Shown here in pieces: positions 44,956 to 53,622 of a stretch of 64,000 nucleotides of DNA. Both the position numbers and the translations under genes were made by a program. Under the pieces are notes generated by a model. That model worked only from the letters and a program-made list of their open reading frames with translations. It was not told where the DNA came from and made no database searches. Source of the stretch: Ignavibacteriales bacterium (lineage in GTDB: Bacteria > Bacteroidota > Ignavibacteria > UBA10030); assembly GCA_016192345.1 (NCBI GenBank), contig JACPUH010000079.1:1-64000 (forward strand), in the 5' to 3' direction. Numbering within the stretch: position 1 is the stretch's first letter; each line of letters starts with the position of its first letter.

Positions 44956-47727
44956 TTACAAAGCGGTGCCAATTCTGAAGTAGAGGAGCAATGGCCCGAG
45001 GCTGACGGGATTATCCAGGAGTTCTTTTCGAAAGAAAAAGCTCTGCCCCGCAGAGAACTCCGCCGGACCGATCGGCGTATCAAACGCCAGCGTCAACCCG
45101 ATGCCATGCCGGAGGTCCTTGAGCCGGATCTGCTCGGCGGCGGCCCAGATCGAGCCGAAATCGTATCGCACCTTCAGGTACGTGTCAAAGAAGACCGAGA
45201 TTGGACTCTGGTACCGGTATTCAAGGCTCGCAACGAACAACTGGCGTCCGCGGGCGTTATCCTCCCGCAATCCAAAAAAAGTTTCCTGTCCGCCCAGGCT
45301 GTACTGCTCCGAGAGCGGCAGGGTCTCATCGGCGAACCCGAACAGGATGCGGGGGCGCACGGTGTGGCGGTTGGAGTACGTATGGTACCATTCGTAATTC
45401 AACGACATTTTGGTAAACCCGACCCCGCTACGAACGCGGATCAATGCGGACTCATACGAAAAATCCATGGCCACCCCACTCCGCGGGTAGGGAAAGCGAT
45501 CGAGGTTGTCGATCGCGGTGCCGAATTTGAGGGAAGCGATCTTGTAGCTATCGGTCGGGAAGACGTCGCCGGAAATACTCCAGACGCGGTGCGTTTCCAA
45601 CCGGCCCTGAACCGTGACGGCGCCGAGGCGCTCGAGTTGGGTCCCGAACGTCATGGAACCACCGTGCCGGAGTTGCCGGTATTCGCCAACGCGCACCCGG
45701 TTCCACTCTTTCGGATCGGGAAGGGGGTCGTCCGAAAAAACGTTGACGTCGCGGAAGATGGAATAGGCTTTCAAGTTGAAGGTCAGGTAGGAATCAAAAA
45801 TGCGGGTCGCTCGGAATTCCCCCGTAACACTCCTGTTCCTGCTCCCCCCCAGGTAATGCACTCCCAACTGCGCCCCCAGGCCGAAGAGGTTCTCATCCCG
45901 GATATCGATCGAGGGTTGCATCGCCCGTTCATTGTCGACCTGAAGTCCAAGCCGGATAAGCTCGGTACTCCGCTCCTGGATCGTAAAGGAAACGATGTTT
46001 CTCTCCTCCTCCTGAGAAACGCCGAGGACCACCTGTTCAAATAAATTCGTGCCGTAAACATTCGCTAACCCCTGTCCCACCTTCGCAATCTCGAACACAT
46101 CCCCCTCTTCCCATGGAAGCTCGCGCCAGATCACATAATCCCTGGTCTTCGACGTCCCATGAATATCGCGCCGGAATACGACCCCTTCATCCAGGACAAG
46201 GGTCGCGCTCTTCGTCCCGGTGTCGAAAGCAAGCTTGTTCACCCGCGCCAACGAATATCCATGTTCCCGATATTTCCATAACATTCGCTCGATGGCCGCT
46301 TGGAATCCCCGGTCGGTTGCCGGGTGTCCAATCAAGTGTTCAAAGAAAACCCGGAGCGTATCATCGGCGATCAGCGTGTTCCCTTCAAAGACTATCGCCT
46401 TGAGGATCGGATGAGGCTCAGCCCGGAGCTGCAAGGTAACCGACTCCGGATGTTCCGTCACGTCGACACGAACATCATCAAACTCGCCGCTCGCATACAT
46501 CTCCGTCACGAGCGCCAGGACTTCCGACTCCGGAAGGTTGAGTTTGCGGGCGACGGGCATTGCGCGGGTCAGCCACCGTTGGTCGAGGGTCATGGCGTCG
46601 AACTGGAACCGGACATTCTCGAGCATGCGTCCCCCCGAAGCTTGCTCATAGAGAGCCCTGGATTTCTCCTCCAGCAGCGAACGGATCCTGGGAAGCGCCG
46701 CTTCAGCCGCAGCCTCCCCCTGTTCAATCTGGAACGCAACCTGTGAAAAATCATCCGTCTCGAGTTCGCCGAGAGCCGGCTGGATCACCACGTCCGCTTT
46801 CGCGCGCTGTTCTTCGATCGCCCGCTGCATGGCAATGCCGATCACCTGCTCCGCAATCTCCCACAAGGCATTCAGTTTGGCGGAAGGGCGGGTTGGACTT
46901 GTCACATCGACGGCCACAACAAGGTCCGCCCCCTCTTTCCGGGCAACATCAACGGGAATATTCGAAATCAATCCGCCGTCGAGGAGTTGAACGGTATCCC
47001 GCAGAACCGGGCTGAACAGGAGTGGTACCGACGAGCTCGCGCGCATCGCCTCGGTCAGATCCCCTTGCCGCAAAATAATCTGGTTGCCGGAGAGCAGGTC
47101 CGTCGTCACAGCCCGGAACGGAATACGCAGGTTGTCAAAACTCGGATCCGCCCGGTAAATCCCCTGCAGCACAAGAAGGTTCAGGTAATTCGTTAAGCGT
47201 TGTCCGGAGGAAAATGCCCGGGGGATGATTGGCTCAAAGCCTTTGAAGCGGACGGTGAGAATGCTGCGATCGCTCGCAATCTTCTGATCGAGGAATTGAT
47301 CCATCCGTCGTGCTTCATCGCTGAAGTTCAAAACATCGGTCCACCGCGTCGTATCGACAAGCCTCTGCAGTTGGTCGGTCGAGTACCCCGCTGCGTACAA
47401 CCCGCCCATGATACTCCCTACACTTGTCCCAACGATCATGTCGACGCCGATTCCGGCTTTCTCGAGCACCTTGAAGACACCGATGGCGGCGATCCCGCGA
47501 GCACCCCCTCCACTCAACACCAGCGCAAGCTTCGGTCGTTTGACGGGGCGGTGCGGGAACAGCATGGGCTTCCGCGGGGAGGTCGTATCGAGCAACGGCT
47601 CGAGGACTCTCGGAGGCGTGGTTTCATTTAATGATTGGAATCCGCGGAGCGGTGGAGAAGCAAACAGCAGGATCAGGAGGACGACGAAGGAAAATCCGGT
47701 GGCACTATGGGTAGTTCGGTGTCGCAT
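44956..47727 (-). CDS. patatin-like phospholipase fused to an Omp85 barrel
   Basis: This 923-residue protein has a signal peptide, then a patatin domain (about 65-350) with the oxyanion loop GGGARG (73-78), the nucleophile in GTSVG (Ser102) and the acid in DGG (Asp250). A POTRA-like region follows (about 440-560), and a BamA/TamA-type surface-antigen barrel fills 570-923. It resembles the type V-d autotransporters (PlpD), which pass the lipase out through their own barrel. A role in lipid breakdown at the cell surface follows from the family. The gene lies downstream of the ABC unit. Confidence 0.9.
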   Translation of the reverse strand: MRHRTTHSATGFSFVVLLILLFASPPLRGFQSLNETTPPRVLEPLLDTTSPRKPMLFPHRPVKRPKLALVLSGGGARGIAAIGVFKVLEKAGIGVDMIVGTSVGSIMGGLYAAGYSTDQLQRLVDTTRWTDVLNFSDEARRMDQFLDQKIASDRSILTVRFKGFEPIIPRAFSSGQRLTNYLNLLVLQGIYRADPSFDNLRIPFRAVTTDLLSGNQIILRQGDLTEAMRASSSVPLLFSPVLRDTVQLLDGGLISNIPVDVARKEGADLVVAVDVTSPTRPSAKLNALWEIAEQVIGIAMQRAIEEQRAKADVVIQPALGELETDDFSQVAFQIEQGEAAAEAALPRIRSLLEEKSRALYEQASGGRMLENVRFQFDAMTLDQRWLTRAMPVARKLNLPESEVLALVTEMYASGEFDDVRVDVTEHPESVTLQLRAEPHPILKAIVFEGNTLIADDTLRVFFEHLIGHPATDRGFQAAIERMLWKYREHGYSLARVNKLAFDTGTKSATLVLDEGVVFRRDIHGTSKTRDYVIWRELPWEEGDVFEIAKVGQGLANVYGTNLFEQVVLGVSQEEERNIVSFTIQERSTELIRLGLQVDNERAMQPSIDIRDENLFGLGAQLGVHYLGGSRNRSVTGEFRATRIFDSYLTFNLKAYSIFRDVNVFSDDPLPDPKEWNRVRVGEYRQLRHGGSMTFGTQLERLGAVTVQGRLETHRVWSISGDVFPTDSYKIASLKFGTAIDNLDRFPYPRSGVAMDFSYESALIRVRSGVGFTKMSLNYEWYHTYSNRHTVRPRILFGFADETLPLSEQYSLGGQETFFGLREDNARGRQLFVASLEYRYQSPISVFFDTYLKVRYDFGSIWAAAEQIRLKDLRHGIGLTLAFDTPIGPAEFSAGQSFFFRKELLDNPVSLGPLLLYFRIGTAL

Positions 47728-47848
47728 TTCGGGTCAAAAAATACCGAAATATGCCCCGAATTGCAACGAGAGGCCGGAGACGTACGACAACAGACGCGAC
47801 AGCATATGGCAGTGATGAGCCTGGGCGGCGAGGATGAAGCCCCGACTC

Positions 47849-49312
47849 TTACCGCATATCGAACCTGAGAAACGCGATGAAAGCCCCGACGAAAGCAAGG
47901 ATGTTGAAGATCGTCAGGAGTCCGAGGTCGAACAACGAAGCAGTGAGCGCCTCACCCAGCGTGTATTGCGGGCTTTGGAAGCGTGGCATCTCTCCCACGT
48001 CGATTTTCGTTCCCTCCTGCGAACCTCCCATGGAGACGCTTCCCCCCGAACCCCGGCCGACGGTAATGCGCATGCCACCGAAGCCTCCCCCTTTTTGTTG
48101 GACGAACTTGGTGTACTGATCACGATAATTCTTCATGGCATCCTCATACCGCCGCTTCAAACCGGTATCCGTCCCCGCGAGTTTCATGGCCGCCAGCTGG
48201 AACATCGAAGCAGGGGACATTTTTGCCAGGGAGAAGGCAAGCTGTTCCTGCCGGTTCTTCTGGTTATAGTACTCTTCGTACGATCGCGCGGTATGGTCGG
48301 CAATTTTTTTCTCCATTTCCTGTCGGGCATCCTGGTCTTCCTTTTCCCATGCCGGACGATTCTCTGCCTGGTATTGCGTTGCCTCCTCCGGCTTCATCCC
48401 TTCGGTCGGGCGGAACCGTTCGCGCCACCGCTGCTGCATGCCCCCGAAAAACTCGGTCCGCGCCTGCGTGGCAAAGCTGGCAAGACGGCTTTCAACCTCG
48501 TCGGTCGTTGCCACCGGCATGGCCTGGCCCGCCAGCATGGTGGAGGCCTTCGGGATGATCAGCACGGCCGAGATCCAGAGGACCAGCAACACGAGGAAGG
48601 AGACGCTCGACCTGCCGGTGAAGGCCGAGACTAGGACACCGATCAGCATAAAACAGGTAAAGTACAGCACCGAGGCCAGTACAAAGAACCCGAACTTTCC
48701 CCATTGAGCGGCATCCATTTCCACCCCCATCAGGATCAGCATCAACCCACCGATCAGGAAGGCAAGCACCACCGGCACCAGCAAGGCAACCCATCCTCCC
48801 GCAAGTTTTCCGAGAATAAACTCCGCCCGCGAAATCCCATTGGCAAAGACCAGCTTGAGCGTACCGGATTCCTTCTCTCCATTGACAGCGTTGTAGGTGA
48901 AGAGGATCGCAAGGAGGCTCAGAACAATCAACACCACGAAGGTCGGGTCGAGGAATTGAAAAACAGCGAGCATCGGATCATCCGAGAATTCGCTCCGAAC
49001 CAGCCGGACATTACGCATGAGCGTGATCTCGGAAAAACGTCCGATGTCGCTGTTCACTCCATTGACAAATACCTCCATAACATCCGGCTTTCTGTAAGCC
49101 GCCGCGGGTACCATATTCCAGTTTGTTTGCTGCGCTGCAGTCTCGAGCATCATCTGGATTGCCTGGTCGTGCTGGGCGACGCGCCCCTTGTAGTGCTGAA
49201 TCCCGAGCGCCATGCTCGCAATCAAGAGCAGCATACTGATGCCTGCGGTGACGATGAACCGCGCGCTCTGGAGGTGCTCCTTCAATTCCTTTTCAGCAAT
49301 AATCGTCCACAT
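47849..49312 (-). CDS. DUF3526-type ABC permease (copy 2)
   Basis: This 487-residue permease has about six membrane helices, with a first helix near 20-37, a long extracytoplasmic loop, a core of five helices (about 140-275), and a large loop before the last helix. It has NGEKESGTLKLVF and a final FLRFDMR motif. It is paralogous to the next permease, sharing that ending and the ESGTLKL block. The two form a heterodimer with the ATPase at 50770. The substrate is unknown. Confidence 0.87.
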   Translation of the reverse strand: MWTIIAEKELKEHLQSARFIVTAGISMLLLIASMALGIQHYKGRVAQHDQAIQMMLETAAQQTNWNMVPAAAYRKPDVMEVFVNGVNSDIGRFSEITLMRNVRLVRSEFSDDPMLAVFQFLDPTFVVLIVLSLLAILFTYNAVNGEKESGTLKLVFANGISRAEFILGKLAGGWVALLVPVVLAFLIGGLMLILMGVEMDAAQWGKFGFFVLASVLYFTCFMLIGVLVSAFTGRSSVSFLVLLVLWISAVLIIPKASTMLAGQAMPVATTDEVESRLASFATQARTEFFGGMQQRWRERFRPTEGMKPEEATQYQAENRPAWEKEDQDARQEMEKKIADHTARSYEEYYNQKNRQEQLAFSLAKMSPASMFQLAAMKLAGTDTGLKRRYEDAMKNYRDQYTKFVQQKGGGFGGMRITVGRGSGGSVSMGGSQEGTKIDVGEMPRFQSPQYTLGEALTASLFDLGLLTIFNILAFVGAFIAFLRFDMR

Positions 49313-49336
49313 GCTCTCTTCTCCTTGCGATGGTCG

Positions 49337-50755
49337 TTATCGAACGTCAAACCGCAGGAACCGGACAAAGGCTCCAACAAAAAACAGGATATTCAGAAGG
49401 GCAAGCAACCCGAGATCGGCAAAGGAGGCCGAGATGGTTTCTCCCAAAGTCCTTCCCCGTTCGGCAAATTCCGGGAGTTCGGTCGGGTTTAACGACTTCC
49501 GTTCCTCTTCCTGGGCCCCCTGCTGGCCGGAGAACCGCATGACGATCTGCATTCCCCCCGAAGACCCTGTCTTCTTCCTGAGAAATTCGGCATACTCATC
49601 CTGGTAACGGTTGAGGTCCTCCAGGTATCGATGCTTGAGCGATACATCGGTGTTCGCGAGGTTCATCGCCGCAATCTGGAACACCGCCGTGGGCGAGAGC
49701 CGCGACAGGGCAAAAGCCCACTGTTCCTGGTGGTCTTTCTTATTCCTCCAGTCCTCGTTCAGCTTCCGGTAATACTCTTCACGTTCCTTTTCGTACGCTT
49801 TGTTGAGGCTGTCCTGGAACGCAACAAACCGTTGTGACCACGTCTCGTCCCGCGTGATATCGGCCCGGAGAAACTCCCCCATCTTCTGAAAACGCTGATC
49901 GAATTGTCCCAGCGTGAACTTCCGCTTCTGGGCCTCCACACCGTCCAGGCTCGGGACATCGACCGCCTGCGCTGCCACGAGGACGGCCCCCTTGGGAATG
50001 ATCAGGACGGAGAAGATCCAGATGACCAGGGAAAAAAGGAAGGAAGCGCTGCTGCGCGTCACCGAAGCGGAGATCATGATGCTCAGCATGAGGAACACCC
50101 CGAAACAGAGCAGCCCACCCCCGATGACCAGGGCGAGCTGGACCCAGTCCGTCCCCGACATCGGCACCCCGAAGCCGATCAGCATCAGGCACCCGATGAG
50201 GATCGGCACGAGCAACGGCACCACGAGGGCAAGGAAACTCCCGAGAAGCTTGCTCAGGACGACATCCGCGCGGGAAACGGAGTTCGAGAGGATCAACTTC
50301 AGCGTGCCCGATTCCTTTTCCCCGTTGATGGCATCGTACCCGAACAGGATCGCGAAGAGACTGAAGACGATGATCACCACAAAGTTCAGATCAAGAAAAC
50401 GAAAGACGGCAAAGAGGGGATCGACATTGTACCGGCTGTTGATGAGCGTCAGTTCCCCGTGCGGACGCACCTCCGTTGTGCGGCCGATATCGTTCGTCAC
50501 GCCGCTCACCAGCACTTGCAGGGGCTGGGGTTTACGAAACACCTTGTGCTGTACCTGGCGCCAGTCCGTGAGCGATGCGACATTGCTGGCATTCACCGCC
50601 CGTGCGGCTTCAAACTCCCGTGTGCTTTCCTCATAGTTCCGGATCCCGACATAAAAACTCAGGATCACGAGGATCGCTGCAGCGCCAAACGTAATGGCGA
50701 ACTTGGTGGAGGAAACAATATCACGAAGTTCTTTCTCCAACAGGATCTTGATCAT
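49337..50755 (-). CDS. DUF3526-type ABC permease (copy 1)
   Basis: This 472-residue permease has the same layout as its neighbour: a first helix (about 20-37), a large periplasmic loop, five core helices, a second long loop of about 180 residues and a last helix ending FLRFDVR. NGEKESGTLKLIL marks it as ABC-2/DUF3526 type, related to permeases of multicopper and gliding-like exporters. Ten to twenty bases separate it from both neighbours. Confidence 0.88.
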   Translation of the reverse strand: MIKILLEKELRDIVSSTKFAITFGAAAILVILSFYVGIRNYEESTREFEAARAVNASNVASLTDWRQVQHKVFRKPQPLQVLVSGVTNDIGRTTEVRPHGELTLINSRYNVDPLFAVFRFLDLNFVVIIVFSLFAILFGYDAINGEKESGTLKLILSNSVSRADVVLSKLLGSFLALVVPLLVPILIGCLMLIGFGVPMSGTDWVQLALVIGGGLLCFGVFLMLSIMISASVTRSSASFLFSLVIWIFSVLIIPKGAVLVAAQAVDVPSLDGVEAQKRKFTLGQFDQRFQKMGEFLRADITRDETWSQRFVAFQDSLNKAYEKEREEYYRKLNEDWRNKKDHQEQWAFALSRLSPTAVFQIAAMNLANTDVSLKHRYLEDLNRYQDEYAEFLRKKTGSSGGMQIVMRFSGQQGAQEEERKSLNPTELPEFAERGRTLGETISASFADLGLLALLNILFFVGAFVRFLRFDVR

Positions 50756-50769
50756 AGGCGCTCCCGGCG

Positions 50770-51504
50770 TTACGCCGCAACTTTTCCGTGAATGTAATTG
50801 AGATACAGCTTCTCCAGGTCTTCGTGTTCGAGTTCTTTCCTGGATTTGATCGTCAGCATTTTTCCGTCATTCATGATCCCCACCGTATCCGCAACTTCCT
50901 TCGCCCGGAAGATATCATGCGTACTCATGAGGATCGCCCTTCCTTGAGACCGAAGATGGAGGATCATGGATTGGAATTCATTGGCCGCCTTCGGATCCAG
51001 CCCGCTTGTCGGTTCATCGAGAATGATTGCCGGCGCCTCTTTAATGATCGCAATGGCGAGTCCCACCTTCTGCCGCATCCCTTTCGAGAAACCCTTGAGC
51101 TTCTGCTCAAACGCCATCTCCTGGAGCCCCACCTGTCGCAGCACGCTGTAGTACTGTTCCTTCGTCAGGTTCCGCTTCCCTCCCAGCCGCGCAAAGAAAT
51201 CGAGGTTTTGCCGGGCAGTAAAGTTCGGGTACAACATCACGACATCGGAAAGATAGGCGACGTGTTTCTTCGCTTCGAGCGGGTCGGCGTGCATGTCGAC
51301 GCCATGGATCTTCGCCGTTCCTTCCGTTTGCGGAAGAAAGCCAAGGAAAATATTGATCGTTGTCGTCTTGCCGGCACCGTTTCCTCCCAGCAGGCAGAAC
51401 ACCTCCCCGGGTTGAACCCCGAAGGAAACGTGGTCCAGGGCACAATGGCCGTCTTCGTAGACTTTGGTCAGGCCTTCCGCTTCGATGATGGGTTGTTGCT
51501 TCAT
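50770..51504 (-). CDS. ABC transporter ATPase
   Basis: This 244-residue ATPase has a Walker A motif in GGNGAGKTTT (41-49), the signature FSKGMRQK, Walker B AIILDEP and an H-loop STHD. It powers the two permeases that follow on the same strand, with a 14-bp gap. Confidence 0.95.
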   Translation of the reverse strand: MKQQPIIEAEGLTKVYEDGHCALDHVSFGVQPGEVFCLLGGNGAGKTTTINIFLGFLPQTEGTAKIHGVDMHADPLEAKKHVAYLSDVVMLYPNFTARQNLDFFARLGGKRNLTKEQYYSVLRQVGLQEMAFEQKLKGFSKGMRQKVGLAIAIIKEAPAIILDEPTSGLDPKAANEFQSMILHLRSQGRAILMSTHDIFRAKEVADTVGIMNDGKMLTIKSRKELEHEDLEKLYLNYIHGKVAA

Positions 51505-51527
51505 GACAGCTTCCTTTCGTTCAGGAA

Positions 51528-53018
51528 TTATCGTTTTGCAAGTCGAATGCCGAAGACCACGATGCCGGCGACAAGGCCGACGATCGCCAGAACGATCGCG
51601 GCGGTGCCAAACACGTTTGCCTGCGGCGTCACTTGGATGGTCACCGTCCGCGGCTCGGCCTCGATGGGAAGGTTATCCGACCGTGATGTTGCCCGCACGC
51701 GAATGTCGTATTTTCCCACTCCAACATCTTCCGGAGGGACAAACGTCAGGGTGATGCGCCGTTCCGCCGTCGGGTCGAGGCGGTCTATTGTATTGGGCTC
51801 GATCGTCTTCGTCCAGTTCAACGGGATATCGGCATCGAAGCGGATGTTGTCGAGCCAGCGGGAACCTTCGTTGATCACGTCCATCGTCATCGTCACGGAT
51901 TCGCCGGGCTTGATCTCAAAGTAGAGCTGTTGCGACCGGACCAGCAGTTGCCCGATCCCGCGCGGCACCAGTTCGAGAGACCCATACCCGATCCCGAGGG
52001 CTTTGATCGCTTCCTCGGTCATGGGTTTCGACCGGTCGATGCGGAAGTCGCTCCCTTGTGGAATGGCAAGGACAAGAAACTTGATCGGGTGATCGATCTC
52101 CATTCCATCGTTTGCCCGTTGGGGAAGAAGGACGTTGAGCGACACATTTTTGGTGTTGACCCCTTCCGTGTATTTCAACTGGGTGATGCGCGCCTGGGTC
52201 TGGGGGTCTTGAAAATACGAGCTCAGTTGTATCGGGAGGTTGGCAACTTCCAGCCGGTAGGTGTTCTCGGCGGAGGAAAAGAGCTCCATGCGCATCCGGA
52301 AGGCCGCCGTCGAACCCAGCGGCGCTTCCTGGCTAAACTGTTCTGCAACGATCGCCACCCGGTTCGAGGAGGCGTCTTTCTGGAAATAGATTCGTTTCTG
52401 ATCCTGGTTCTGCCCATAGATGAGGCGCACGGTCGCCACATCGACGTCCTGCAGGAGGGAAAATTCGATGGTGGGGGGTTCACCCACCTTCAGGGCTTCG
52501 ATCTTCGTTTCGTACGGCTGGCTGATAATGGCCCCCGCCTCGTTCAGCAACGAAACGTACACGTCGTTAATGACGTCGGGTTGCACCAGGTCGTAGAGAC
52601 TTTCCTCGGCGTTCAGAAGGCGTTTGATATCGCTGGTGCCGCTGGTCATATTGGCAAGCGTTACACGGACCCGGCGTTGGTTGCCGGGGGACTGGTACTT
52701 CACCGCTTTTTGAATGGCGATGTACCGTCGCTCGTAGATAACAGCCAGAAATGCCTGTTGATAGTTCACCTCGGCTTCACGATACGTCCGTTCGCTCCGT
52801 TCCAGTTCGGCACGGGAGATGATGCCTCGCTGGAGCAACTCCTTCTGGCGTTCGTACTCTGTCCGGGCAATAGTGTACGCGTCGAGGCCCCGTTTCAATC
52901 CGAGCAGTTTGTACTGGTCATCGCGCGGGTTGTAGTTCGTGCCGGTTTGTGCAGCCACAAACATCCAGGCAAACACCATCAGCAGGAGTATGGAAAGAAC
53001 CGGTCGCAAGACAATCAT
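51528..53018 (-). CDS. NEW3-type extracytoplasmic protein with coiled coil
   Basis: This 496-residue protein has a signal peptide (1-23), an N-terminal coiled-coil stretch (about 45-95, with YERQKELLQRGIISRAELER), several beta-sandwich regions and, near 360-460, a NEW3/COG1470-like domain (PGESVTMTMDVINEGSRWLD). It ends in one membrane helix (about 472-492) and a short basic tail, so most of it is extracytoplasmic. It precedes the ATPase and is probably the periplasmic partner of the ABC unit. Confidence 0.75.
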   Translation of the reverse strand: MIVLRPVLSILLLMVFAWMFVAAQTGTNYNPRDDQYKLLGLKRGLDAYTIARTEYERQKELLQRGIISRAELERSERTYREAEVNYQQAFLAVIYERRYIAIQKAVKYQSPGNQRRVRVTLANMTSGTSDIKRLLNAEESLYDLVQPDVINDVYVSLLNEAGAIISQPYETKIEALKVGEPPTIEFSLLQDVDVATVRLIYGQNQDQKRIYFQKDASSNRVAIVAEQFSQEAPLGSTAAFRMRMELFSSAENTYRLEVANLPIQLSSYFQDPQTQARITQLKYTEGVNTKNVSLNVLLPQRANDGMEIDHPIKFLVLAIPQGSDFRIDRSKPMTEEAIKALGIGYGSLELVPRGIGQLLVRSQQLYFEIKPGESVTMTMDVINEGSRWLDNIRFDADIPLNWTKTIEPNTIDRLDPTAERRITLTFVPPEDVGVGKYDIRVRATSRSDNLPIEAEPRTVTIQVTPQANVFGTAAIVLAIVGLVAGIVVFGIRLAKR

Positions 53019-53042
53019 GGGGTCGGGAAGAACGTACGATCG

Positions 53043-53459
53043 TTAGTTGTTTCTCTGAATGATCATCGGGCGACCCGCGTTTTCAGGGCGTTTCGGTTTG
53101 ATGAAATTGAACGTGAACTTTTTGCCGCCGCGCTCCACATCGAACTGGATCTTCGTCCCCACCTTTGCCTCATTGTATTCCTTGTCGAAATCCCCCAGGG
53201 AACGAATCGGTTTCTTGTTCACGGCCAGCAGGACATCGCCGGATTCCAGGGCGATCCCCTTGACCTCGACCCCGGGAAGCTTGAGAGCGACTTTCAAAAA
53301 TTGGTCCGTTTCCCCCTTCTGGAAGATAGCCCCGATTTCGGGGGCCGGCCTTGAAGTGGCGCGATCGAGTTGTACCATTTGCCGTTCCTGTGCCACGAGA
53401 CTGCCAAGAGCGAAGAGTGAGCAGGTCATGAAACCGATCCATGACAATCGTACATGCAT
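53043..53459 (-). CDS. PDZ-domain protein
   Basis: This 138-residue protein has a signal peptide (1-23, ending LVAQ) and a PDZ-like domain (about 45-125) with VEVKGIALESGDVLLAVNKK and GDFDKEY. No protease domain is present. ATG 53459 is chosen over 53471 because it gives the signal peptide directly. It heads the - strand block of ABC genes and is divergent from the BatA-like gene at 53623. Confidence 0.82.
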   Translation of the reverse strand: MHVRLSWIGFMTCSLFALGSLVAQERQMVQLDRATSRPAPEIGAIFQKGETDQFLKVALKLPGVEVKGIALESGDVLLAVNKKPIRSLGDFDKEYNEAKVGTKIQFDVERGGKKFTFNFIKPKRPENAGRPMIIQRNN

Positions 53460-53622
53460 GGGGTCCTCCATCCAGGTGAGATCCGTTGTTCTTTGAATAG
53501 CCCTTTGGACGAAAGGGCGCGCTGGAATGTTCCCTCTTCCCGGAACATCCGGGAAATGCCGGTTCCCTTGCTTTTTCCGCGTCTTCGGGTTATGTTACCT
53601 CCGGAAAAAGAGACGAAAAACG

